Shown in pieces: positions 15,042 through 23,153 of a stretch of DNA of 42,429 nt. This DNA comes from an uncultured Clostridia bacterium (GTDB lineage: Bacteria > Bacillota > Clostridia > Christensenellales > Aristaeellaceae), in assembly GCA_946407745.1 (NCBI GenBank), contig CAMJPQ010000025.1, forward strand, positions 1 to 42,429. The letters run 5' to 3'. The position numbers and the translations under genes are program-made. Every line of letters starts with the position of its first letter. Position 1 is the stretch's first letter. The notes beneath the pieces are model-generated. The model was given only the letters and a program-made list of their open reading frames with translations, made no database searches and was not told the origin of the DNA.

Positions 15042-17273
15042 ATGACAGCAAAAACCTCGCTGATACGCCGCTTTCTGATCATTGCCATGCTGCTTGCAGC
15101 TGCCCTGCTGCTTGCAGCGTGTGACTCCGGCACCACCTCCGGTACGCAGCAGACAGCCGCGCCTGTGGCAGTGGATTACGCCACACCGTATGCCAAAGCA
15201 AGGGACTTCCTTGCTCAGGGCCGCCTTGAAGAGGCCCTGGAGGCTTTTGCTGAGACCGCGGGGTATGAGGATACCGACAGATATGTCCAGTACGCCACTG
15301 CGCTGCAGCTTCAGCGCGGCGGCCGCTGGGAAGAAGCCCGCTCCGCGTTTGAGGCGCTGAACGGCTTCATGGACAGCGCGCCCCGCGCAAACGCGTGCGC
15401 ACAGGAAATCACCGCCGATGCCTACCGTCAGGCACAGCTTCTGGTGTCGGAAGGTCAGTACGAGGCCGCCGCTGCCGCGTTTGACGCCTTGAACGGATAC
15501 GAGGACAGTGTACAGTGGGGCGTGTATGCCCGCAGCATGAAGCTGGCGGAGGACGGCAGCTACGACCTGGCCATTGCGAGCCTCCAGGCGCTGGGCAGCT
15601 TCCGTGACGCTTCCCTGCAGGCGGCATATCTGCAAGCCCGCCAGGCGGAAGAGAGTGACAATGTCGGTGAAGCTGTGAGCGGATACCGCAGCATCGCCGC
15701 ATACAGGGATGCCGGCGAGCGTCTTGGCGCGCTAACAGACAAGGATCTGGACCGCGAATTCGACGCGGCTTTCGGCACACTTGCCGCTCAGGGCTGGGGC
15801 ACTGCCACACAGAGCCTCTTTGCAGTGCTGGTGAACAAGACCTACTCCACCTCCCCCACGCTGATGTATGAAAAAGTCTATTCCGTGGCCGAGAATCAGC
15901 TGAACGCCGCCAACACCGAGGCAGCCCGCGGGCTTTTCTCCCTGCTGGCTGAGCGCGGCTATGCCGACAGCGATACCCGGCTGAAGGACTGTGTCTACGC
16001 GGATGCCGTTGTGCTTATGGACAGCGGTGACTATCAGGCTGCCGCCGAAATGCTTGAGCAGCTGACCGACTATGCGCCGGCTGCCGAAGCCCTGGCGAGG
16101 TGTGCTGAAATGCAGGCTGACGCGGCCTACGCCGCCGGCGATTACGCGACTGCCTACAGGCTCTACACGCAGGCCTCCGCGCGCGAGGGTACCGCCGAAA
16201 AGGCAGAGGCGATCCAGAACGCGTATACCGACGCGCTGAATCTGCTGGCTGAGGAAAAATACGACGAAGCCGTCACCGCCTTTGAAGGCCTTCACAATTT
16301 CAGCGACGCACAGCGCATGGCCAGTGAAGCTCTCTACCGCAAGGCCCAGTCCGCGCTGAATGCCGGAGAATGGGCTGCTGCCATCCAGCAGTTTGAAGCG
16401 CTCGGGAGCTACAGCGACAGTGCCGCGCAGGTTTCCGCCGTGTATTACCGTCAGGCAGAAGCGCTGATGGATGATGAAGAGTGGGATAAGGCCAGCGAGG
16501 CCTTCCAGGCTGCAGGAAACTACCTGAACGCCTTCGCCCGTGTGAACGAGCCGTATTACCGCCAGGGCCTGAAGCTGCTTGCTGCCGGTGATGAGATTGG
16601 TGCCTTCTCCGCCTTTACCAAGGCCGGTGAGTTTGGCGACGCTCAGGATCAGATCAAGGGTATTTACTACGCGCAGGCCACGCGCTATGCCGCCACCTCC
16701 GAATGGGAAAAGGCGATTGAGAATTTCACGAAGGCTGAGGACTACGCCGACGCTGAGGAGCAGAAAGCCATTGCTGAAGCAAAGCTGAACGGCACCTGGA
16801 TCGAGCCGGAAGCCGAAATGCCCGTCGAAGAAGCCGCTGCTGAGGCCGCCACGCCCACCGACGTGGAGGAAGCACCGGAGACTGAAGGCACCACCATCAC
16901 CGACCTGGGTGGCACTGCGGATGAGTCCGCCATTGAGATACGCAGGATCGAACCTGAGCAGGAAGGCGAGCCTGTAAAGTATGAAATCACCGCGCCAGTG
17001 GCGGAAGAAAAGCTGCTCATTACCGTGGTCATGGGCAGTGAGGAGAACATCACGGCGCTTTCGCTGGCCCTTCCCGAGGATACCGATGAAGCTGTCAGGA
17101 GCCTGCTTGAGGCAGAGGATTTCCTGAAGCAGTTCTCAGGCAGGAAAGCACCGTTCATCGCGGCGGGCGCGGAGGGTGAAGGGGAGCAGATCACACTTGT
17201 GGACGAGGTCTGGTCTCCCGCGATCCTGTCTGCCCTGAATGAATTCTACAGCCTGCTGCCGACGCTCAAGTGA
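15042..17273 (+). CDS. Large TPR-like repeat lipoprotein with a C-terminal FMN_bind-like region
   Basis: A 743-residue exported lipoprotein: basic N-terminus, hydrophobic helix and lipobox L-A-A-C with C27 as the lipidated residue. Residues about 45-580 hold some 12-14 TPR-like repeats of the clostridial type (A-x-x-L-x-x-G-x-x-E-E-A-x-x-x-F-x-x-L-x-x-Y-x-D-S/A). An acidic linker (about 590-640) leads to a final domain (about 648-743). It resembles FMN-binding domains of the RnfG/NqrC kind: L-L-I-T-V-V-M-G, then F-L-K-Q-F-S-G-R-K-A-P-F, then V-D-E-V-W-S-P-A-I-L-S-A-L-N where flavinylated relatives have S-G-A-T-x-S-S. So flavin attachment looks lost; this domain match is inference. The ATG at 15042 has GGAGGG 7 bases upstream. 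It diverges from the FHA/SEDS/PBP operon, which suggests an envelope role. Confidence 0.85.
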   Translation: MTAKTSLIRRFLIIAMLLAAALLLAACDSGTTSGTQQTAAPVAVDYATPYAKARDFLAQGRLEEALEAFAETAGYEDTDRYVQYATALQLQRGGRWEEARSAFEALNGFMDSAPRANACAQEITADAYRQAQLLVSEGQYEAAAAAFDALNGYEDSVQWGVYARSMKLAEDGSYDLAIASLQALGSFRDASLQAAYLQARQAEESDNVGEAVSGYRSIAAYRDAGERLGALTDKDLDREFDAAFGTLAAQGWGTATQSLFAVLVNKTYSTSPTLMYEKVYSVAENQLNAANTEAARGLFSLLAERGYADSDTRLKDCVYADAVVLMDSGDYQAAAEMLEQLTDYAPAAEALARCAEMQADAAYAAGDYATAYRLYTQASAREGTAEKAEAIQNAYTDALNLLAEEKYDEAVTAFEGLHNFSDAQRMASEALYRKAQSALNAGEWAAAIQQFEALGSYSDSAAQVSAVYYRQAEALMDDEEWDKASEAFQAAGNYLNAFARVNEPYYRQGLKLLAAGDEIGAFSAFTKAGEFGDAQDQIKGIYYAQATRYAATSEWEKAIENFTKAEDYADAEEQKAIAEAKLNGTWIEPEAEMPVEEAAAEAATPTDVEEAPETEGTTITDLGGTADESAIEIRRIEPEQEGEPVKYEITAPVAEEKLLITVVMGSEENITALSLALPEDTDEAVRSLLEAEDFLKQFSGRKAPFIAAGAEGEGEQITLVDEVWSPAILSALNEFYSLLPTLK

Positions 17274-17295
17274 CATATCTGATCCAAGAGCAATT

Positions 17296-17345
17296 ACATA
17301 TACGGGGTTCCCGGACGGTCTTGCATCCGGAAGCCCCGTTTTTCA
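17296..17345 (+). terminator. Rho-independent terminator of the TPR lipoprotein gene
   Basis: A long hairpin pairing ACGGGG and TTCC (from 17303) with GGAA and CCCCGT (ending about 17339), followed by TTTTTC. It starts about 25 bases after the stop codon. Confidence 0.85.
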
Positions 17346-17433
17346 TTCTGCCTACGCTAAGGGGCAGGCAGTCACCGTTCCGTCGCGGAAACCTTCCGTA
17401 AACAGAATGAGCTCAGCACATAGAAACAAGCGC

Positions 17434-17462
17434 TTGACACAACACCTTCGGCAGATTATATT
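17434..17462 (+). promoter_or_regulatory. Promoter of the feo operon
   Basis: TTGACA (17434-17439) and TATATT (17457-17462) with a 17-base spacer. The start codon of the FeoAB gene is about 107 bases further on. The whole 295-base gap between the lipoprotein and FeoAB genes is accounted for by the terminator, this promoter and a leader. Confidence 0.75.
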
Positions 17463-17476
17463 GTTAGGCGTTACAA
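17461..17476 (+). promoter_or_regulatory. Candidate operator overlapping the feo -10 box
   Basis: TTGTTAGGCGTTACAA is an imperfect inverted repeat (TTGTTA / TTACAA) overlapping the end of the -10 hexamer. Its position would let a bound repressor block initiation. The inner TTAGGC resembles half of a DtxR/IdeR-type site, but the second half does not match. No regulator gene lies nearby. Confidence 0.3.
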
Positions 17477-17568
17477 ACCACCGGGCGGTCCGGCATCTGC
17501 CGCAGCCTTGCGATTATTCCATTGCTCCGGCTGGCTGGCCGGGGAATTCATTAAAGGGGACGACACTG

Positions 17569-19911
17569 ATGACACTGAATGAATTGAAGCCAGGACAATC
17601 AGCCCGCATTGATACAGTGGGTGGTGAAGGCGCGCTGCGTCAGCATTTTCTGGATATGGGCGTGCTTCCCGGCGCGGAAGCTACCCTCGTCAAGCTGGCG
17701 CCCATGGGCGACCCGATGGAACTGCGCATTCACGGCTATGAGCTGACCCTGCGCCTTGCGGATGCTGAGCAGATTGGCATCACTCCCCTTCAACAGGCAC
17801 CTGGGTCTCCTCCCTCAAAAGCGCATGCGAAGGTATCAAAGCATCCCGGCCTGGGTGAAGAAGGCATCTTCCACCCCAAGGGAAGCGGCGATCCCCTTCC
17901 GGAGGGAACCACACTGACCTTCGCCCTGGTAGGCAACCAGAACAGCGGCAAGACAACCCTGTTCAACCAGCTGACCGGCGCGAACCAGCACGTGGGCAAC
18001 TTTCCCGGTGTAACCGTGGATCGAAAGGACGGCACGATCCGCCGCTACAGCGGCACGATGGTCACCGACCTGCCGGGCATCTATTCCATGTCCCCGTATT
18101 CCAGCGAGGAGCTGGTCTCCCGCAATTTCGTGCTGAATGAAAAGCCCCGGGCTGTGATTAACATCTTGGATGTGACCAGCCTTGAGCGCAGCCTGTACCT
18201 GACCATGCAGCTGCTGGAGATGAATGTGCCGGTGGTTGTGGCACTGAACATGATGGACGAGATGACCGGCAACGGCGGCGTCGTGGATATCAACGCCATG
18301 GAGACCATGCTCGGTGTGCCGGTGGTGCCCATCTCGGCAGCCAAGAATCAGGGCGTGGATGAACTGGTGAAGCATGCCGTTCACATTGCAAAATACCAGG
18401 AGAAACCGCTTCGTCAGGACTTCTGTGACGCCAGCGACAACGGTGGCGCGGTGCACCGATGCCTGCACGCCGTCATCCATCTGATTGAGGACCACGCAAA
18501 CCGCGCCGGGTTGCCCGTGCGCTTCGCTGCCAGCAAGGCCATTGAGGGCGACGAGCTCATCATCGGTGCGCTGAATCTTGACCAGAATGAAAAGGAGACC
18601 CTGGAGCACATCGTGCTGCAGATGGAGAAGGAGCGCGGTCTCGACCGCAGCGCCGCCATCGCGGACATGCGTTATTCTTACATCTATAAGGTATGTGACA
18701 GCTGTGTCACCAAGGCGCATGAGAGCAAGGAACGCCTTCGCAGCCAGCGAATTGACCGGGTGTTGACCGGCAAATGGACCGCCATTCCCGTTTTCATTGC
18801 GATCATGGCGCTGGTGTTCTACCTGACCTTCGTACTGATCGGACCCTGGCTGCAGGATCTGCTGCAGTCGGGCATCGATGCACTGGCAGAATGGACAGCA
18901 CAGGCCATGGCCGCAGGCAGCGTGAACGAGACAGTCCAGAGCCTGGTACTGGACGGCATCTTCGAGGGCGTCGGCAGTGTACTGAGCTTCCTGCCGATTA
19001 TTGTGACCATGTTCCTCTTCCTCTCCCTTCTGGAGGACAGCGGCTATATTGCCCGCGTCGCCTTCTTTATGGACAAGCTGCTGCGGCGAATCGGCCTCTC
19101 CGGGCGCAGCGTTGTGCCCATGCTGATCGGCTTTGGCTGCACGGTGCCCGCTGTGATGTCCACCCGGACCCTGCCCAGCGCGCGTGACCGCAAAATGACC
19201 ATTCTGCTCACTCCCTTCATGAGCTGTACGGCAAAGCAGCCAATCTATCTGTTCTTCATTGCCGCCTTCTTTGCAAACGGCAGCTGGTGGATCGTCCCCG
19301 GGCTATATATTCTGGGCGTACTTGTAGGACTTCTGGCAGCCTTCCTGTTCAAAAAGACGCTGTTCAAGGGAGAAGCCGTGCCGTTTGTGATGGAGCTGCC
19401 GAATTACCGCATGCCCAGCCTGCGCACTTCCATGCAGCTTCTGTGGGAAAAGTCAAAGGATTTTCTGCAGCGGGCTTTCTCTGTGATACTGATCGCCACG
19501 ATCGTGGTATGGTTCCTGCAGCGCTTTGATTTCCGCCTCAACATGGTTGAAAACTCATCAGACTCCATCATGGCCGCACTCGCCGGTGTTGTCGCGCCGC
19601 TTCTCAAGCCGATCGGCCTGGGCGACTGGCGAATCGTCACCTCGCTCATCAGCGGCTTTATGGCCAAGGAGAGCGTTGTATCCGTCATGAGCGTACTGTT
19701 TGCGGACGGGCTGCTCAGCATTGGCTCCCTGGCTGCGGCCTGCATGCTGGTGTTCAGCCTGCTGTACACACCCTGTGTGGCTGCCATTGCCTCCGTCAAG
19801 CGGGAGCTTGGTGGAAAATGGGCTGTTGCTCTGGTTGCCTGGCAGTGTGCTATTGCCTGGTTTGCCGCATTGATCGTCCGTCTGATCGGCCTTGCCTTCG
19901 GCATGGCGTAA
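17569..19911 (+). CDS. feoB: Ferrous iron transporter, FeoA-FeoB fusion
   Basis: Imports Fe(II) across the cytoplasmic membrane, gated by an N-terminal G protein. The 780 residues begin with a FeoA SH3-like domain (1-75), a linker (75-115), then the G domain: G1 G-N-Q-N-S-G-K-T-T (122-130), G2 G-N-F-P-G-V-T-V (143-150), G3 D-L-P-G (167-170), G4 N-M-M-D (227-230). The membrane part has two Gate modules containing F-G-C-T-V-P-A-V-M-S-T-R and P-F-M-S-C-T-A-K-Q-P-I-Y; the second usually reads S-C-S-A-R-L-P-V. The ATG at 17569 is preceded by AAAGGGGAC; the frame extends further upstream but is not needed. It is followed by two small metal-related genes, forming the feo operon. Confidence 0.96.
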   Translation: MTLNELKPGQSARIDTVGGEGALRQHFLDMGVLPGAEATLVKLAPMGDPMELRIHGYELTLRLADAEQIGITPLQQAPGSPPSKAHAKVSKHPGLGEEGIFHPKGSGDPLPEGTTLTFALVGNQNSGKTTLFNQLTGANQHVGNFPGVTVDRKDGTIRRYSGTMVTDLPGIYSMSPYSSEELVSRNFVLNEKPRAVINILDVTSLERSLYLTMQLLEMNVPVVVALNMMDEMTGNGGVVDINAMETMLGVPVVPISAAKNQGVDELVKHAVHIAKYQEKPLRQDFCDASDNGGAVHRCLHAVIHLIEDHANRAGLPVRFAASKAIEGDELIIGALNLDQNEKETLEHIVLQMEKERGLDRSAAIADMRYSYIYKVCDSCVTKAHESKERLRSQRIDRVLTGKWTAIPVFIAIMALVFYLTFVLIGPWLQDLLQSGIDALAEWTAQAMAAGSVNETVQSLVLDGIFEGVGSVLSFLPIIVTMFLFLSLLEDSGYIARVAFFMDKLLRRIGLSGRSVVPMLIGFGCTVPAVMSTRTLPSARDRKMTILLTPFMSCTAKQPIYLFFIAAFFANGSWWIVPGLYILGVLVGLLAAFLFKKTLFKGEAVPFVMELPNYRMPSLRTSMQLLWEKSKDFLQRAFSVILIATIVVWFLQRFDFRLNMVENSSDSIMAALAGVVAPLLKPIGLGDWRIVTSLISGFMAKESVVSVMSVLFADGLLSIGSLAAACMLVFSLLYTPCVAAIASVKRELGGKWAVALVAWQCAIAWFAALIVRLIGLAFGMA

Positions 19912-19922
19912 GGAAGCATACT

Positions 19923-20081
19923 ATGAGTATCGGAGATATTGTTGTACTGCTGTTGATCGCCGGCCTGGCTGCGCTGGCTTTCTTCAGCGCGAAAAAGCGC
20001 GGCAGCTCAGGCTGTACCGGGGGCTGTGCCTCCTGCAGCAGGGCCTGTGCGTGGAAAAATCGGGAGAGCAGGCAAAAATGA
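19923..20081 (+). CDS. FeoB-associated Cys-rich membrane protein
   Basis: A 52-residue protein of one transmembrane helix (about 4-21) followed by a cytoplasmic Cys-rich tail G-C-T-G-G-C-A-S-C-S-R-A-C. This is the hallmark of the small family regularly found after feoB in Firmicutes (FeoB_associated), thought to handle iron at the transporter exit. It starts 11 bases after the FeoAB stop with AAGGAAG as ribosome binding site. Its stop overlaps the next start in an ATGA arrangement. Confidence 0.88.
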   Translation: MSIGDIVVLLLIAGLAALAFFSAKKRGSSGCTGGCASCSRACAWKNRESRQK

Positions 20082-20461
20082 CACCCGCGATTGTGATCGT
20101 TCTGGCCGCAGTCATTGTCTGGGCGGTGATTCAAGCAGCGCATAAAGCAAGAAAGGGCGGCGGTTGCTGCGGAGAGCATGAAGCAGCACCCGGGCGTGTG
20201 AAAGCGGCAGACCGCAACAAGGCGCATTATCCGTATGAAGCCGTGATGGATATTGGCGGCATGACCTGTGAAAACTGTGCCAGAAGGGTCGAGAATGCGC
20301 TGAATCAGCTGGATGGTGTCTGGGCTACGGTCAGCATCTCCACCCATCAGGCGAAGGTCCTGCTGAAAAGAGCACCTGATGAGAATCAGCTCCGGCAGGC
20401 CGTTCACGAGGCGGGCTATGTGGTTACGTGCTTTTCCGTCCGTCAGCCGCATCAGAGCTGA
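20078..20461 (+). CDS. Membrane-anchored heavy-metal-associated (HMA) domain protein
   Basis: A 127-residue protein with an N-terminal transmembrane helix (about 4-20), a short Cys segment G-G-G-C-C-G-E-H (about 28-35), a basic linker with N-K-A-H-Y-P-Y and an HMA domain from about 58. The metal motif is G-M-T-C-E-N-C-A-R-R-V (C-x2-C) at about 66-76. HMA domains bind Cu(I), Zn(II) or similar soft metals, which is unexpected in a ferrous iron operon. The N-terminal half looks like the FeoB-associated peptide. Its ATG overlaps the preceding stop, and a terminator follows, so it is the last gene of the feo operon. Role unproven; a metal chaperone or sensor for the transporter is possible. Confidence 0.85.
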   Translation: MTPAIVIVLAAVIVWAVIQAAHKARKGGGCCGEHEAAPGRVKAADRNKAHYPYEAVMDIGGMTCENCARRVENALNQLDGVWATVSISTHQAKVLLKRAPDENQLRQAVHEAGYVVTCFSVRQPHQS

Positions 20462-20524
20462 CAGCCCGGAGCACTGCGGGCATTGAATTCTGCCGCATAG
20501 GTAGTAATATTCTCCTTTTCGATA

Positions 20525-20556
20525 AAGAGCCTCCTGTCCTGGACGGCTCTTTTTTC
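20525..20556 (+). terminator. Rho-independent terminator of the feo operon
   Basis: AGAGCC (20526-20531) pairs with GGCTCT (20545-20550) across a 13-base loop, and a run of T follows. Confidence 0.85.
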
Positions 20557-20638
20557 ACTTGCAAAGCCGTGCAACACCGGCTCTCCTGCAGGCTCAAGAG
20601 CAAGGACAAGAGCACATGCTCCAAAGGCTGTCTTCATC

Positions 20639-20667
20639 TTGACTTTTTTGTCGCATTTCCATATACT
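20639..20667 (+). promoter_or_regulatory. Promoter of the lipase-glycerol operon
   Basis: TTGACT (20639-20644) and TATACT (20662-20667) with a 17-base spacer, about 40 bases upstream of the hydrolase start. No operator or terminator/antiterminator is evident in the short leader. Confidence 0.75.
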
Positions 20668-20708
20668 TTGGAAAGATGATAAATGAAACAACTCCTCAGG
20701 AGGCGTTG

Positions 20709-21659
20709 ATGAAAAAAGTATTTGAATACCCATCCTCCGACGGAAAAACGAGCCTGCACGCGGAAATGTACCTGCCGAAGGGACAGCCGACAGCCGTATT
20801 GCAAATCACTCACGGCATGGTTGAACACATCGGCCGTTATCAGCCCTTTGCCGAGTGGCTGTGTGAGCGGGGCTTTGCGGTTGTCGGCCACGATCACCTG
20901 GGGCATGGCGCTACCGGACGCAGGGAGGACTGGGGCTATTTCTGTGAGGATCACCCTGCAGCCACCCTGGTGGAGGATATGCACCGCCTGCGCCTGCGCA
21001 CACAGCAGGCCTTCCCCGGCCTTCCCTATTACATGCTCGGTCACAGCATGGGCTCCTATCTGCTTCGAGCGTACCTGACCCTCCACGGAGAGGGCCTGAA
21101 CGGGGCAGTGGTCATGGGAACCGGATTTATGGCGCCTTCCACCGCCAAAGCTGCCCTTGCCGTCATTCGCGTCATGACCGCGGTCAAAGGAAGCCGCTAC
21201 CGCAGCAAAACCATTGAGGGGCTGGTTTTCGGCAAAGAGTACCAGCGGTATGACCTGACCGGAAAGGACACGAAAAACAGCTGGCTGACACGTGACGAGA
21301 AAATCGTCGCGCAGTACTACAGCGATCCTCGCACCACCTTCAAGTTTACGCTCAACGGTTACCGGGGACTGGTGGAGGCGGTCGCGCTCAGCTGCGACGC
21401 GCACGCCGCAGAGAAGATGCCGAAGAAGCTGCCCGTGCTGCTCATTTCCGGCGCTGAAGACCCTGTCGGCGGTTTCGGCACGGGCGTACGGCAGACAGAA
21501 TTCCAGATGAAGCACGGCGGCATAGAGGACCTGACGCTCTGCCTGCTGAAGGGCCAGCGGCATGAGGTGCTCAACGAGCTCGGCCGCGAGGACAACTATC
21601 AATACATATATGACTGGATGCTCAGCAGACTTCCGGAGAGAGGAGCGGAGACAGTATGA
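20709..21659 (+). CDS. Alpha/beta hydrolase, monoacylglycerol lipase / lysophospholipase-like
   Basis: A 316-residue cytoplasmic serine hydrolase of the Hydrolase_4 type. The nucleophile is in G-H-S-M-G-S (about 107-112), the acid in S-G-A-E-D-P-V (about 258-264), and the His in G-Q-R-H-E-V-L-N-E (about 288-296). The N-terminal H-G-M-V-E-H-I-G-R-Y and G-H-D-H-L-G-H-G patterns match monoacylglycerol lipases. No signal peptide is present. The ATG at 20709 is chosen for the AGGAGG 5 bases upstream; a longer frame from 20676 lacks one. Its stop overlaps the glycerol kinase ATG (ATGA, 21656-21659). That coupling suggests it supplies glycerol from acylglycerols; the substrate itself is inferred. 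Confidence 0.85.
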   Translation: MKKVFEYPSSDGKTSLHAEMYLPKGQPTAVLQITHGMVEHIGRYQPFAEWLCERGFAVVGHDHLGHGATGRREDWGYFCEDHPAATLVEDMHRLRLRTQQAFPGLPYYMLGHSMGSYLLRAYLTLHGEGLNGAVVMGTGFMAPSTAKAALAVIRVMTAVKGSRYRSKTIEGLVFGKEYQRYDLTGKDTKNSWLTRDEKIVAQYYSDPRTTFKFTLNGYRGLVEAVALSCDAHAAEKMPKKLPVLLISGAEDPVGGFGTGVRQTEFQMKHGGIEDLTLCLLKGQRHEVLNELGREDNYQYIYDWMLSRLPERGAETV

Positions 21660-23152
21660 CCAAGAGGGCGTTGGTCGCACTTGATCAGGGAACAACCAGC
21701 TCAAGGGCCATCGTATTTGACCTGCAGGGCAACATGCTGGCCATGTGCAACGAGGAGTTCCCCCAGATTTATCCTCAGCCCGGCTGGGTCGAACACGATC
21801 CGAAGCAGATATTGCGCACACAGATTTCCTCACTGCAGCGCGCTGTGCGCCGCAGCGGACTGCACCCGGAGGAGATTGCTGCCATCGGCATCACCAACCA
21901 GCGCGAAACCACCCTTTTGTGGCGGCGCGACACCGGCGAGTGCGTGCACAATGCCATCGTATGGCAGTGCCGACGCACCGCCGGTGAGGTGGATGCGCTC
22001 AAAGCGCGCGGGCTGAGTGACGAGATTCAAAAGCGAACCGGCCTGATTCCGGATGCTTATTTCTCCGGTACCAAGCTGCGCTGGCTTTTGCAGAACTGTC
22101 ACCTGCAGGAGCAGGCAGCATCCGGCGTGCTGTGCTTCGGTACCATCGACAGCTTCCTGGCCTGGCATCTGGTCAGCGGGCACCCGCATGTCATCGATGC
22201 CACCAACGCCTCCCGCACCATGCTTTTTAACCTGCGCGAGCAGCGCTGGGATGAAAAGCTGCTGGAGATGCTCGAAATACCGGAAGCCTGTCTGCCGACG
22301 ATTGTCGATTCCTCCGGTGTGATCGGCACACTGGATCCGGAGATCCTCGGCGTGCCGATTCCCGTAGCTGCCATGGCGGGCGACCAGCACGCTTCCCTTT
22401 TCGGGCAAGCCTGCTTCCATCCCGGAGATGTAAAAAACACCCACGGCACAGGCTGCTTTATGCTGATGAATACCGGATCGCAGCCCGCAGACAAAACCGG
22501 CGGTCTTCTCTCCACCATGGCCTGGCGAACCGGCGGCAAGCCGCAGTTTGCCACGGAGGGCTCTGTGTTTATCGGCGGCGCCGTGATCCAATGGCTGCGG
22601 GATGAGCTGCAGCTGATTCATACCGCCTCGGAAAGCGAAGCTGTCGCCGCCACTGTGCCGGATACAGGCGGCGTCTATCTGGTTCCCGCCTTCACAGGCC
22701 TCGGCGCGCCATGGTGGGATATGTATTCGCGCGGACTGCTGATCGGCCTGACCCGGGGCACCGGGCGCGCCCACATTGTGCGGGCGGCACTGGAATCCAT
22801 TGCATTTCAGTCGTCCGATCTGCTGGAAACCATGGCAGAGGACTGCGGCTTCAAGCCCACCGAGCTGAAGGTGGACGGCGGTGCCTCGGCCAACTCGCTG
22901 CTGATGCAGTTTGAGGCGGACATCATGGGGATCCCCGTGGTGCGTCCGCAGGTCATGGAGACGACTGCGCTGGGCGCTGCTTTCCTGGCCGGTATGGGGG
23001 TTGGCATTTATGCTTCCCCGGAAGAAACGGCACAGTTCTGGAAGCGGGATTTGACATTTGAGCCAAAGATGCCCGACGCGGAACGCAGGGAGAGGCTGCA
23101 GCAGTGGCACAAAGCCGTTGAGCGTTCCAGAAAATGGGCAGAGGAGACGTAA
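21656..23152 (+). CDS. glpK: Glycerol kinase
   Basis: Phosphorylates glycerol to sn-glycerol 3-phosphate with ATP. The 498-residue length is normal. The FGGY-family phosphate-binding start A-L-D-Q-G-T-T-S-S-R-A-I is at 8-19, the glycerol-contact region I-T-N-Q-R-E-T near 80-86, G-D-Q-H-A-S-L-F-G near 243-251, and the second ATP site G-G-A-S-A-N near 407-412. It is the second gene of the operon and feeds the flavoproteins that follow two bases later. No glycerol facilitator gene (glpF) is present in the window. Confidence 0.96.
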   Translation: MTKRALVALDQGTTSSRAIVFDLQGNMLAMCNEEFPQIYPQPGWVEHDPKQILRTQISSLQRAVRRSGLHPEEIAAIGITNQRETTLLWRRDTGECVHNAIVWQCRRTAGEVDALKARGLSDEIQKRTGLIPDAYFSGTKLRWLLQNCHLQEQAASGVLCFGTIDSFLAWHLVSGHPHVIDATNASRTMLFNLREQRWDEKLLEMLEIPEACLPTIVDSSGVIGTLDPEILGVPIPVAAMAGDQHASLFGQACFHPGDVKNTHGTGCFMLMNTGSQPADKTGGLLSTMAWRTGGKPQFATEGSVFIGGAVIQWLRDELQLIHTASESEAVAATVPDTGGVYLVPAFTGLGAPWWDMYSRGLLIGLTRGTGRAHIVRAALESIAFQSSDLLETMAEDCGFKPTELKVDGGASANSLLMQFEADIMGIPVVRPQVMETTALGAAFLAGMGVGIYASPEETAQFWKRDLTFEPKMPDAERRERLQQWHKAVERSRKWAEET

Positions 23153-23153
23153 A

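Noticed and set aside
15042-16800. DNA-level tandem repeat in the TPR lipoprotein gene
   Set aside because: Repeats are visible in the protein but have diverged at the DNA level; no exact tandem array that would indicate recent expansion or a CRISPR.
17239-17568. Longer start for the FeoAB protein
   Set aside because: The frame runs back through the feo promoter and the preceding terminator; FeoA homology starts at the ATG at 17569.
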